NCBI GenBank assembly: GCA_016432545.1
Contig: CP066694.1
Coordinates: 62,001-126,000 of the forward strand
Direction: 5' to 3'
Length of the DNA: 64,000 nucleotides
Source: an archaeon
Lineage (GTDB): Archaea > Thermoproteota > Nitrososphaeria > Nitrososphaerales > Gagatemarchaeaceae
Each line of letters begins with the position of its first letter. Within the stretch, counting starts at the first letter, position 1. The notes under the pieces are model-generated. The model searched no databases. It saw only the letters and a program-made list of their open reading frames with translations, and was not told the DNA's origin. This document shows, in pieces, positions 56,906 through 64,000 of this stretch. A program made the position numbers and the translations under genes.

Positions 56906-57912
56906 GGCGCAGCCTTCACGACCACGTTCCCATCCATGAACGGATGGAATACGCAACCATAGCTGTAGTTCCCGGGGGTCGTGAAAGTGAATGAGTACCG
57001 GCCTCCCGGCTCGATGTTAGGGGACTTGAAGACCCCTGTCAGGGAGGTGACTGTGTGCGTGATCGTGTCGTCGTTGGTCCAGGTGACGGTGTTGTTCAAC
57101 CCAATCACAACGGTAATCGTCCGTGGCGCGAAACCGACTGGGTTCGTGTAGGACCCAGCCCCTGCCCCGATGCCCACGTGCGTGCCAGAGACCGTTTGGG
57201 AAGTGGTAGTGGTGGTCGTGCTCTGCCCAGAGTATGCCGAGTTCGGCAGGACCACAAGGTACCCGAACATCCCAAGGTGGATGTGGTAGATGCAGTAGTA
57301 CAGGTAGATCCCGGAGTGCTTCGCCACGAACGAGCCGTGACCGGTCACATTGCCCGACGTACCACCGACGGTTACTCCCGGAGAGTTGTTCTTGGGGAAG
57401 GTGTCATTGAAGACCTTGCCCGTCACGTCGTTCACCGTCCCCGCGATCGACCCGTTGATCTGGAAGTCGTATGGAGCGTCGATGGTGAAGGTGTGGCTCG
57501 CTGTGTCGTTGCTGATGTAGGTCAGGTCTACCGTGTCTCCCTGGTTGACGATTATGAAATTGGTGAAGAACCTGTCCTGTTCCGATAGGAACTCGGCCCA
57601 CTCTACAGTTATGACCCTGAGCGTCGGCGGCTGGTCTACGGAAGGAAGGGCCTTGGCGAGGTTCTTCAGCGTCCCATTCAATGCCGCTTGCTGGAGAGTC
57701 AGTCTCTGAACTTGCGCCTGGAGGGCATTGATCCTGCTGTTCTGCGCGTCCACGCTGCTGGAAGCAGTCTGTGAGGTGTCCAGATAGACCGTCGTCAGCG
57801 CGGCTAGGCCTATGAGAAGGAGGACGACCGCGACGCCCGCCTGGGTCAACCCTCTCCTCGTCCTGCCGGCCGTGGACTCCCCACTGGCTCCTCGCGTATA
57901 GGGGGTGGTCAT
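56902..57912 (-). CDS. Membrane-anchored protein with two cupredoxin domains
   Basis: 336 residues. One N-terminal helix (GVAVVLLLIGLAALTTVYL, residues ~27-46) anchors it, followed by a coiled coil. Cupredoxin 1 holds SHTFTIDAP and YYCIYHIHLGMFG (His, Cys-x2-His-x4-Met). A Thr/Ser-rich linker follows. Cupredoxin 2 holds THTVTSL and YGCVFHPFMDG (His, Cys-x2-His-x2-Met). Both type I copper sites are complete. It likely shuttles electrons or binds copper outside the membrane, as do the plastocyanin-like proteins common in Nitrososphaeria. Overlaps the membrane protein gene upstream by 4 bp. Confidence 0.88.
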   Translation of the reverse strand: MTTPYTRGASGESTAGRTRRGLTQAGVAVVLLLIGLAALTTVYLDTSQTASSSVDAQNSRINALQAQVQRLTLQQAALNGTLKNLAKALPSVDQPPTLRVITVEWAEFLSEQDRFFTNFIIVNQGDTVDLTYISNDTASHTFTIDAPYDFQINGSIAGTVNDVTGKVFNDTFPKNNSPGVTVGGTSGNVTGHGSFVAKHSGIYLYYCIYHIHLGMFGYLVVLPNSAYSGQSTTTTTTSQTVSGTHVGIGAGAGSYTNPVGFAPRTITVVIGLNNTVTWTNDDTITHTVTSLTGVFKSPNIEPGGRYSFTFTTPGNYSYGCVFHPFMDGNVVVKAAP

Positions 57913-58184
57913 GTCTTCGACCTCGCCAATGAATAGACGATGATGAAGAATCCGATCGCTTGGCTTGCCGCCTGGACTGTGACCACCGTCGCCAGGTCAT
58001 TGCTAGTCAGGTTGAAGAGCACTCCCGCTATCACCGCTCCCGCGGTTACGAAGGCGAAACCAAGTGCCAGCAGAAGCATCGACTCGCTCCTTGTCCTGCG
58101 GTAGGACCTCCAGGCGTAGAAGACGACTACGCTCCCGAAACCCAAGATGAGGGCTTGGGCTACGTCCAGCACTAGGAGATCCAT
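57909..58184 (-). CDS. Three-helix membrane protein co-transcribed with the cupredoxin gene
   Basis: 91 residues from ATG 58184 (LLVLDVAQALILGFGSVVVFYAW begins it after Met-Asp). Further hydrophobic segments are MLLLALGFAFVTAGAVIAGVLF and IGFFIIVYSLA. A frame open to 58250 is longer, but ATG 58184 is ~30 bp from the TTTTAATT box near 58212-58219. ATG/TGA overlap with the cupredoxin gene indicates coupling. Possible electron-transfer partner or anchor; no heme ligands are obvious. Confidence 0.7.
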   Translation of the reverse strand: MDLLVLDVAQALILGFGSVVVFYAWRSYRRTRSESMLLLALGFAFVTAGAVIAGVLFNLTSNDLATVVTVQAASQAIGFFIIVYSLARSKT

Positions 58185-58233
58185 TGTTGTCACTCGCCGC
58201 TCCGGACGCCAATTAAAACCTGGACGCTGTTTC

Positions 58234-58608
58234 TCATTTTTGAAAATCACTCGGGGCCTTCATTGTGAGCCATATCCTCCACAACTTGTCCGCCACGTCT
58301 TCGTTGATGACCACGTCAACCCTCACCGTCCCTCCGTCAAAACTGAAGCTGATCGCCCTGTAGGCGCTTCTGAGGACTTCGTGCTTCTTCCCCTCTGGCG
58401 TCAGGATTATCCTGTCGACAACGAGAAGTCGTGCCTCCAAGAGTTCGTGGACCCTCCTGTAACACGTGCTCAGAGGTATGTCGTTCTCACGGCTCACGTC
58501 CTCGACTGACTTGGAGGCTGGGATCGCCGAGAGCAAGATCTTCCTTGAGTACTCGTCTCCCATGCTCTGAATCAGTGCGTTTGCCCGGGCGGGGTCGGTT
58601 ATTTCCAA
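58234..58608 (-). CDS. ArsR/winged-helix transcription regulator
   Basis: 124 residues. RKILLSAIPASKSVEDVSREN followed by IPLSTCYRRVHELLEARLLVV is a winged helix with its recognition helix. The C-terminal half (FSFDGGTVRVDVVINEDVADKLWRIW) is a small beta domain. It is immediately upstream of the membrane/cupredoxin pair on the same strand, so it may regulate them, perhaps in response to copper or redox change. No Cys-rich metal site is seen. Confidence 0.72.
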   Translation of the reverse strand: MEITDPARANALIQSMGDEYSRKILLSAIPASKSVEDVSRENDIPLSTCYRRVHELLEARLLVVDRIILTPEGKKHEVLRSAYRAISFSFDGGTVRVDVVINEDVADKLWRIWLTMKAPSDFQK

Positions 58609-58713
58609 GACTCAACACCAAGGCGGACGCACAAGCCCGCCTCTCTCTTCACGCCGCTGTGTTTCGTATTTGAGTCTATTCGGAGTCCGAAAAAGGGGGT
58701 CAGAAGCAGGCCC

Positions 58714-59247
58714 CTACTTCATCCTGCTTCTGAGAAGATACCCAAGGCCTCCGAGGATCGCCCCCAGGACCGCGACCCCGACCATGTACCCTATCGGGGT
58801 CACCCATGGTGACAGGATGTTGACGTGCGCGTACCCGATGGCGGTCGCGTTGGAGACGCCGTGTTGTGCTAGGTAGCTCCCGCCTTCGTACCCCGCGTAC
58901 ATCAAGGCCCAGGTCGAACCCGCGACCCCGATGTTCATGAAGACGAAGTGCATCCAGGCGAGTGCGTTGGTGAACCCGGCGTAGACCTTTCCCATGATCT
59001 CCTCGATGAAGTAGTAGAAGAGGCCGGTGACCGCCACCGCGATTACTCCGATCATGATGTAGAGGATGTAGCCGAAGGCGAACCACGATCCGGCGCTCCC
59101 AAGGGCGATCATCCTCGAAGGCGCGACCTGGCCAAAGAGCTGGTACCAAGGATTGACGATGAAGAGTGTCCACATGACAGCGAAGAAGCCTTGGATTGTG
59201 GCAGCCCAGATGAATCTGGACGTCCACTTGCCTTTCAATGTCTGCAA
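58714..59247 (-). CDS. Membrane protein, four to five helices, possibly respiratory
   Basis: 177 residues. Helices at ~10-30 (FIWAATIQGFFAVMWTLFIV), 45-75, 90-112 (NALAWMHFVFMNIGVAGSTWAL) and 150-170 (LGAILGGLGYLLRSR). The first and third helices carry conserved-looking Trp/His (WMHFVFMN) in positions that could bind heme, reminiscent of a split heme-copper oxidase subunit I fragment, though too short to be one. Start ATG 59247 follows an AATATGG-like box. Unknown function; next to the cupredoxin gene set. Confidence 0.55.
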   Translation of the reverse strand: MQTLKGKWTSRFIWAATIQGFFAVMWTLFIVNPWYQLFGQVAPSRMIALGSAGSWFAFGYILYIMIGVIAVAVTGLFYYFIEEIMGKVYAGFTNALAWMHFVFMNIGVAGSTWALMYAGYEGGSYLAQHGVSNATAIGYAHVNILSPWVTPIGYMVGVAVLGAILGGLGYLLRSRMK

Positions 59248-59447
59248 TTTTTCTCCCTCGGGCTCGTGCGCAAGTCCACCATATTTAATGAGCCACGACG
59301 GTTATCGAATCTGAGAACCAGAGGCACAAGGCGCGGTCTGGCGCCAACTGTCGGAAAGAGAGACGACCATTGCCTTCGAGAGGTCGGGACTGGGCCCTCA
59401 ACATTGAACCGGAACCGAAAATAAGTCCCGTAGTCCGGGAGTGACGA

Positions 59448-59765
59448 ATGCCCCTCCCCGAGTACTTAATCACCATCGACTACGTCAGCGAGGGAGAGGT
59501 CGCAAACCTGATCCGCGGCTTCATCGAGATTCAAGGAAAGAAAGTGAGGTTCTCAGGGGTCGCCTACGGAAGGTTCGGAGGGCAGAACTTCTCCCCCCAA
59601 TTCACACCCTCTGCCAAGAAGTCGCTCAGCGCCCTGTCGGGAGACTTCGAGAAACTTGAGGAGGACATCCAGATGCGGCTCGTGAGGGGCGAGTTCGACG
59701 CGAAGCCTGGCAAGGACGAGAAGCACCATCATCATCACCTCGGTGAGGAGCAAGAACACAAGTGA
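59448..59765 (+). CDS. Small protein with a natural His-rich tail, unknown function
   Basis: 105 residues. EYLITIDYVSEGEVANLIRG and FIEIQGKKVRFSGVAYGRFG suggest a compact alpha/beta fold. The tail contains five consecutive His (DEKHHHHHLGEEQEHK), able to bind Ni, Zn or Co. AAAATAAG at 59418-59425 is ~27 bp upstream of ATG 59448. The next gene, an epimerase, starts 4 bp before its stop (59762), so the two are coupled. It may be a metal buffer or nickel-handling protein. Confidence 0.65.
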   Translation: MPLPEYLITIDYVSEGEVANLIRGFIEIQGKKVRFSGVAYGRFGGQNFSPQFTPSAKKSLSALSGDFEKLEEDIQMRLVRGEFDAKPGKDEKHHHHHLGEEQEHK

Positions 59766-60685
59766 ACCTCCTGGTAGGAGCCACGGGGTTCATTGGCGGG
59801 CATCTTGTGGAGTATCTGTTCAAGCAAGGCGAGATCTCGAAGGGCACCTTTCGCATGGGTTCGCACCTCAAGATCCTCGACTCGAACGGCGTCCAGGTCA
59901 TGGAGGCAGACCTCCTGGACCATCACTCACTTCACGAGGCGATGGAGGGCGTGGACACCGTGTACAACCTGGCCTCTCCCATGCCTGGCTCTGACTCTGA
60001 CTTCATGAAGGTCAACACCGAGGGGGTCCTCAATCTCCTCGAAACTGCCTCCGAGGCAAAGGTCAGGACCTTCATCCACCTAAGCACCCTTGACGTTCAC
60101 GGCTTTTCCTCAAAGGAAGTGAGTGACCCTTCGAAGACCTCCCCCGCAGGGGATTACCAGACCTCCAAGGCCGAAGCAGAGAGGCTGCTCCAGGAGTTCG
60201 CGAAAAGAAACCCATCCACCCGGGTCGTCATCATCAGGCCGGCCAAAGCAATAGGATCCAGAGACTCTCAGCTCACGGCCCCTGTCATCCGGATGATGAC
60301 CGACGGTAAGGTCGTGCTCCCCTCATCCGGGACCATGTCCTTCTCGCACCCGCTCGACATCGCCCAAGCGATGTACAAGGCCGCAACCGGTACCTCTGTT
60401 TCGGGGAGCGTCTTCCTGACGAAGTCCTTCGACGCCACCCCGGAGGCCCTCTCCACAGCCCTTGGAACCGAACTGGGCAAGGCTGCGAAGTTCTCGAAGC
60501 CCGGCGTCTTCTCCCGGTCTGCCCTCCCTGAGTACACCGCGACACAGCTTCGGGCGGCACTCCTACTCCAGGCCCAGGGGTCTTGGCAGAGCCTTGGGTA
60601 TTCACCCAGCTTTGACCTTGCCTCGACATGCTCAGAAATAGCTGCTTGGTACCGAAAGGACCCTTGGGGCGCAGAAGAGGCCTAG
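59762..60685 (+). CDS. NAD-dependent epimerase/dehydratase (extended SDR)
   Basis: 307 residues from GTG 59762 (GTGAACCTCCTG). LLVGATGFIGGHLVEYLFKQ is the nucleotide-binding loop, TVYNLASPMPGSDSDFMKVN the next, FIHLSTLDVHG the Ser region, and YQTSKAEAERLLQEF the YxxxK catalytic pair. VVIIRPAKAIGSRDS is typical of 3beta-hydroxysteroid dehydrogenase/flavonol reductase-type SDRs. Substrate is unknown. Coupled to the His-tail protein and overlapping the endonuclease III gene. Confidence 0.82.
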   Translation: MNLLVGATGFIGGHLVEYLFKQGEISKGTFRMGSHLKILDSNGVQVMEADLLDHHSLHEAMEGVDTVYNLASPMPGSDSDFMKVNTEGVLNLLETASEAKVRTFIHLSTLDVHGFSSKEVSDPSKTSPAGDYQTSKAEAERLLQEFAKRNPSTRVVIIRPAKAIGSRDSQLTAPVIRMMTDGKVVLPSSGTMSFSHPLDIAQAMYKAATGTSVSGSVFLTKSFDATPEALSTALGTELGKAAKFSKPGVFSRSALPEYTATQLRAALLLQAQGSWQSLGYSPSFDLASTCSEIAAWYRKDPWGAEEA

Positions 60686-61356
60686 CAATCTCCCGCGTCC
60701 TTCCCGAGATGCGGAAGATGGTCTACGGGTCCAAGGACAAGAGGGCGACCGCGCTTGCACAGCTCCAAGAGGTGGAGGGCGGAGATCCGTTCAGGATCCT
60801 CATAGGAACGATCCTCTCACACAGAACCAAGGATGAAAACACATCGCGGGCGACTGAAAACCTGTTTTCACGGTACAAGACCCCGTCAGAACTTGCCGGC
60901 GCTGACCCGAGGTCGGTCAGGCGGCTCATACGCCCGTCGGGCTTTTACAACATGAAGACCAGGAACATAATGAAGGCTTCCAGACAGCTGTTGGACGAGT
61001 TCGGCGGCGTGGTGCCGCAGACCGAGGAAGAGCTGCTGAGGATCCACTCTGTGGGGAGGAAGACAGCCAACTGCGTCCTCGTGTACGCTTTCAACAAGCC
61101 GGCGATCCCCGTCGACACACACGTGCACAGGATCTCCAACAGGCTGGGTCTCGTAAAGACGAAGAAGCCGGAAGAGACGGAAGCGGCTCTCGTGAGGAGA
61201 GTCCCCAAGCGTTACTGGCTTGACCTCAACGACCTCTTCGTGAGGTTCGGCCAGACCGTCTGCAAGCCGATCGGCCCGAAGTGTGGCACATGTACCCTGT
61301 CAGGAGATTGCAACTACTTCAGGACCGTCGTCGCTCCTCGCGAGAAATCTTCTTAG
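60664..61356 (+). CDS. nth: Endonuclease III (bifunctional DNA glycosylase/AP lyase)
   Basis: About 230 residues. The helix-hairpin-helix motif is RIHSVGRKTANCVLVYAF with the catalytic Lys, followed by IPVDTHVHRISNRLG with the catalytic Asp. The iron-sulfur motif is CKPIGPKCGTCTLSGDC (C-x6-C-x2-C-x5-C). GTILSHRTKDENTSRAT opens the enzyme. It removes oxidised pyrimidines and cuts the abasic site. The 5' end overlaps the epimerase 3' end by 22 bp; TTG 60664 keeps the first helix, while ATG 60709 would delete part of it. Confidence 0.9.
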   Translation: MGRRRGLAISRVLPEMRKMVYGSKDKRATALAQLQEVEGGDPFRILIGTILSHRTKDENTSRATENLFSRYKTPSELAGADPRSVRRLIRPSGFYNMKTRNIMKASRQLLDEFGGVVPQTEEELLRIHSVGRKTANCVLVYAFNKPAIPVDTHVHRISNRLGLVKTKKPEETEAALVRRVPKRYWLDLNDLFVRFGQTVCKPIGPKCGTCTLSGDCNYFRTVVAPREKSS

Positions 61357-61379
61357 CACCCCGGAGATTGGCGATCCTC

Positions 61380-61703
61380 GTGCCCAGCCTTGAGGAGGCA
61401 AGGAGGAAGGTCGGCGAACTCGTTGTTGCAAAGGGCTTCGGCAATACACCCGAGGACATCCCGAACAAGCTACTCTTCGCGTTCATAGAGCTGGGCGAGG
61501 CGGGGGACTCTTGGAAGAAGGGGAGGCCCAAGGAGGAGACGATCGAGGAACTCATCGACGTCATCTTCTACGTCCTCGACGCGTCGAGGCTCATCTCTCC
61601 CGAGGCAGACCTTGACGAGGCCTTCGAACGCAAGTTGGCGAAGAACATGACCAGGCCTCACAGATACGGCGAAGGGTTCAGAGCGCCACAGGCAGAGTCC
61701 TAG
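61380..61703 (+). CDS. MazG-like nucleotide pyrophosphohydrolase
   Basis: 107 residues from GTG 61380. LLFAFIELGEAGDSWKKG and EELIDVIFYVLDASRLI supply the E-x2-E...E-x2-D metal cluster of MazG/all-alpha NTP pyrophosphatases. Single-domain short members hydrolyse nucleoside triphosphates (house-cleaning) or ppGpp-like molecules. A frame open to 61281 overlaps nth and is not conserved. It is convergent, overlapping by 4 bp, with the zinc-ribbon gene. Confidence 0.75.
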   Translation: MPSLEEARRKVGELVVAKGFGNTPEDIPNKLLFAFIELGEAGDSWKKGRPKEETIEELIDVIFYVLDASRLISPEADLDEAFERKLAKNMTRPHRYGEGFRAPQAES

Positions 61704-61909
61704 GCTGCCCGTACCCAGATTACGCGCTTGTCCTTGTGGCAGACGTAGCCGTCGTACTTTCGCCCGCTGGAGTCGACCGCCGGTTCTGATCTCATCATGG
61801 CGTCTCCGCACTCTGAGCACTTCTGGTCAGAGGACGACTGCTCCACCTTCGCCCAGTCGATCATGTAGTACGTCCAGTAGATGAGGTCGCTCGCCTTCTC
61901 GATCTTCAC
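61700..61909 (-). CDS. Small zinc-ribbon protein (69 aa), unknown function
   Basis: 69 residues. KCSECGDAMMRSEP (CxxC) and GYVCHKDKRVIW (C-H) leave a four-ligand zinc site. The N-terminal part, DLIYWTYYMIDWAKVEQ, is a hydrophobic helix. TTTAGTAA on the minus strand (61931-61938) is ~27 bp upstream of ATG 61909, supporting a leaderless transcript. Family unassigned. Confidence 0.65.
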   Translation of the reverse strand: MKIEKASDLIYWTYYMIDWAKVEQSSSDQKCSECGDAMMRSEPAVDSSGRKYDGYVCHKDKRVIWVRAA

Positions 61910-61995
61910 GACACGAAGAGCCCGCCACGGTTACTAAAGAGTGTGAGACCACGCCGCGATGGTTATAGAGACCCGAAGCCTGCCTCCGCGAATAG

Positions 61996-63219
61996 ATGGA
62001 ACCTCTATTCAAGGCCTCGATGGACGAGGTCAAGGCCCTCTTGGGCCTCTCAGACGAAGAGGTCAAGATACTCGAAGACGCAGACCTTGCTGCCACCGAG
62101 CTAATCGTCTCCGAGTTCGAGCGCTACGTGGAGCGCAAGTACAACCCAGAGGTGCCCATCGTTCTCAAGCGCCACGACCTGATGGGAGTTCCCATCGCCA
62201 AGAAGTATGGTGGGCGAGGCGCAAGACAGCTAGTCCAGTCGCTCTTCCTCGAGCGCCTGGGGCAGGCCGGCTTGGGGGTGATAACCTTCGTCGACGTCCA
62301 CCAGTGCCTGGGCAGCCTCACTATCCAAGACTGGGGCAGTGAGGAGCAAAAAGCCCGGTACCTCCCAAAGGCCGCAAAGGGGGAGGCGGTGCTCGCTTAC
62401 GCCCTCACCGAGCCTGAGGCTGGGAGCGACCCGGGCTCTCTCAAGACTACCTACGAGCGGGACGGGGACTCCTACCTTCTGACCGGCTCGAAGTATCTCA
62501 TCTCGAACGGATCGGTCGCTACGAACCTTATCGCCTTCGCCTATCCGAAAGAGGGTGGAAAGGGCCCCAGTGCTTTCATCGTCGACGCAAAGCAAGAAGG
62601 GTTCTCCGTCGACATGAAGCTCGAGGAGAAGATCGGGCTCTTCACCTCGGACACTTCGATGCTCTCCTTCGACCGCCTGCGCGTTCCAAAAGAGGACCTC
62701 CTAGGGCAAGAAGGCAGAGGGTTTGCCGTAGCCTACTCGGCCCTCCTCAACGGAAGGATCGGGATCGGTTCCGGATGCGTCGGCGTCATGGAAGACTGCC
62801 TCAATCAGGTCAAGGAGCGCGCTACCTCGAGGGTACAACACGGAAAACCAATCGGAAGGCACCAGCTCATCCAGAGGCACATAGCGTACATCGAGTCAAG
62901 CCTCGAGGCATCGCGCTGGCTGGTCTACCGGGCCGCCATCAAAAAGGACGAGTACGAGAAGGCCCCCGCCGACCTGGCCCTCAGGGCGGACGCAGACAGG
63001 CTCTCTGCGGTCGCGAAGTACGTGTCCTCAAAGTCTGCCTTCGAGTCCGCGGACAGGGCCGTCCAAGCCTTCGGCGGTTTCGGATATTCGATCATGTCTC
63101 CAGTCGCAAAGCACTTCCTGGACACCAGGGTCGCCCGGATTTACGAAGGGACGGACGAGATCATGGAGCTCAAGATAGCCTCGTCGGTCCTCGGCAAGGA
63201 ATTCGAGGCCTACAAGTGA
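61996..63219 (+). CDS. Acyl-CoA dehydrogenase
   Basis: 407 residues. YALTEPEAGSDPGSLKTTYERDG is the FAD-binding loop and SKYLISNG the next strand. GIGSGCVGVMEDCLNQ starts the C-terminal helical domain, which ends with FGGFGYSIMSPVAK and RIYEGTDEIMELKIA, where the Glu of YEGT is the position of the catalytic base in many acyl-CoA dehydrogenases. It oxidises acyl-CoA to enoyl-CoA, first step of beta-oxidation, complementing the hydratase, dehydrogenase and thiolase at 17-24 kb. GTTATAGA (61962-61969) lies ~30 bp upstream of the ATG. Confidence 0.92.
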   Translation: MEPLFKASMDEVKALLGLSDEEVKILEDADLAATELIVSEFERYVERKYNPEVPIVLKRHDLMGVPIAKKYGGRGARQLVQSLFLERLGQAGLGVITFVDVHQCLGSLTIQDWGSEEQKARYLPKAAKGEAVLAYALTEPEAGSDPGSLKTTYERDGDSYLLTGSKYLISNGSVATNLIAFAYPKEGGKGPSAFIVDAKQEGFSVDMKLEEKIGLFTSDTSMLSFDRLRVPKEDLLGQEGRGFAVAYSALLNGRIGIGSGCVGVMEDCLNQVKERATSRVQHGKPIGRHQLIQRHIAYIESSLEASRWLVYRAAIKKDEYEKAPADLALRADADRLSAVAKYVSSKSAFESADRAVQAFGGFGYSIMSPVAKHFLDTRVARIYEGTDEIMELKIASSVLGKEFEAYK

Positions 63220-63253
63220 CCTTTTTACCGCCGACAGACGGCCGGGCTCCCTG

Positions 63254-63703
63254 ATGCAGATCCACCTCGAAGGCTCCAACAAGATCAACGCCCCCAGGGA
63301 GAGGGTCTTCTCCATGCTGACGGACCCACACTTCCTCGCGAAGACACTCCCGGACGCCGAGGACGTTCGTGTCCTCGACGCTTCGAGCCTCGAAGCCAAG
63401 CTCAAACTCAGAGTCGCGGTCGTGTCGAGCACCCTCAAGGTCAGGATGTCGATAGCCGACAAAACCCCCCCTTCCAAGGCTACACTTTTGGCCGAAGGCT
63501 CTGGGAGCGGGAGCAACATGAGGATCAACAGCACCTTCACTCTTGAAGGCGACTCCCCGACCACGATGTCTTGGTCCGCGGACGCCGACATTACCGGAGT
63601 AATGGCAGGGCTGGGCTCGGCACTCCTGAAGGGCTTCGCCACAAAGAAGGTCGCAGAAATCTTCTCTGGCATAACGAAGGCCGTAGAGCAGGCCTCCGCC
63701 TGA
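63254..63703 (+). CDS. CoxG-like SRPBCC family protein
   Basis: 149 residues. HLEGSNKINAPRERVFSMLTDPHFLAKTLPDAEDV is the SRPBCC start (positions ~3-40) and matches CoxG (carbon monoxide dehydrogenase subunit G), a membrane-recruiting factor for molybdenum CO dehydrogenase-type enzymes. ATADITGVMAGLGSALLKGFA-like C-terminus continues the fold (residues ~113-140). No coxL, coxM or coxS occurs in the window, so it may serve another molybdo-hydroxylase or bind a lipid. TTTTTACC (63222-63229) is ~28 bp upstream of ATG 63254. Confidence 0.8.
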   Translation: MQIHLEGSNKINAPRERVFSMLTDPHFLAKTLPDAEDVRVLDASSLEAKLKLRVAVVSSTLKVRMSIADKTPPSKATLLAEGSGSGSNMRINSTFTLEGDSPTTMSWSADADITGVMAGLGSALLKGFATKKVAEIFSGITKAVEQASA

Positions 63704-63749
63704 AGTCCTCCCTTTCCCGTTAAATACCTAGAAGGCCCGCGCGGCCCTG

Positions 63750-64000
63750 TTGCCGAGGCTCTTCTTCATCACCGACGTCCACGCGTCAGACAGGTGCTTC
63801 CGCAAGTTCCTCAACGCTGCCAAGGCTTACAAAGCCGACGTACTCATCCTGGGTGGCGACATCACCGGCAAGGTCATGATACCGATTGTCGAGCAGGCCA
63901 AAGGCACCTACGCCCTCTCCCTGTTCGGAAAGCAGACCACGATCAGGAGAGAGCGCCTTGCGGAGACGCGGAAGTCCCTACTCGATGCGGGCCAGTATTC
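63750..64000 (+). CDS. Calcineurin-like metallophosphoesterase, N-terminal fragment (cut by window edge)
   Basis: TTG 63750, about 83 codons to the window end. LFFITDVHASDRCFRKFLN gives the D-x-H metal motif, and ADVLILGGDITGK the G-D motif. These are the first two conserved blocks of metallophosphoesterases. Substrate is unknown. GTTAAATACC (63720-63729) lies ~26 bp upstream, fitting a leaderless start. Confidence 0.8.
   Translation, partial: MPRLFFITDVHASDRCFRKFLNAAKAYKADVLILGGDITGKVMIPIVEQAKGTYALSLFGKQTTIRRERLAETRKSLLDAGQY

Noticed and set aside
1-64000. CRISPR arrays, rRNA genes, replication origin
   Set aside because: No regularly spaced direct repeats, no rRNA-like sequence and no Orc1/Cdc6 gene with origin boxes were seen on reading both strands.

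Overview
This window is chromosomal DNA from a GC-rich archaeon. Direct evidence is a TFIIB-type factor, an archaeal-type uS10, the archaeal aspartate carbamoyltransferase pair PyrB/PyrI, a HerA-family ATPase, a tRNA-Ser gene with a 12-nt bulge-helix-bulge (BHB) intron, and many start codons about 27-30 bp downstream of TATA-like boxes with no Shine-Dalgarno sequence (leaderless transcripts). The gene content fits a heterotrophic member of the Thermoproteota/Nitrososphaeria (Thaumarchaeota-like). That placement is inference; no rRNA or other decisive marker is present.

Layout. 1-6 kb: a putative (homo)protocatechuate-type aromatic catabolic cluster (extradiol dioxygenase, HpaB-type hydroxylase, fumarylacetoacetate hydrolase family protein, acetoacetate decarboxylase-like protein, aldehyde dehydrogenase). 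6-12 kb: CBS/zinc-finger protein, M20 peptidase, a copper module (small YHS protein divergent from a YHS-CopA ATPase), malic enzyme. 12-16 kb: peroxiredoxin, amidohydrolase, DUF2203, cobalamin adenosyltransferase. 16-24 kb: fatty-acid or branched-acid oxidation genes (aldehyde dehydrogenase, thiolase, two enoyl-CoA hydratases, 3-hydroxyacyl-CoA dehydrogenase, thioesterase). 26-28 kb: tRNA-Ser(TGA) and an operon of a bactofilin-like beta-solenoid protein with an HTH-adenylate cyclase. 28-33 kb: a Zn/Mn/Ni-type ABC importer divergent from NikR, CorA and small membrane proteins. 33-37 kb: HerA-like ATPase, thioesterase, amidase. 37-45 kb: de novo pyrimidine genes pyrC-pyrI-pyrB divergent from carA-carB. 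45-49 kb: NUDIX, epimerase, DUF2182/DUF1326 and TFB. 49.2-53.2 kb: a 3.9-kb mobile element. 53-64 kb: uS10, another aldehyde dehydrogenase, HAD phosphatase, a cupredoxin gene set, endonuclease III, MazG-like protein, acyl-CoA dehydrogenase and a CoxG-like protein.

Three things stand out. (1) carB is interrupted by 22 nt that introduce a stop codon and shift the frame. Removing exactly these 22 nt restores the conserved CarB N-terminus, and the ends fall at the second nucleotide of two 3-nt bulges in a BHB-like fold, so this is a candidate protein-coding archaeal intron. (2) The mobile element has perfect 24-bp inverted ends and 7-bp target duplications. It carries a DDE transposase, two small coupled ORFs, a membrane protein, and an unrecognised protein overlapping a PD-(D/E)XK nuclease, and it sits just upstream of the TFB promoter. 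(3) A bactofilin-like gene is coupled to a class III nucleotide cyclase with an N-terminal winged helix. There is no CRISPR array, rRNA or replication origin that I can see, and no gene-free stretch longer than about 300 bp.
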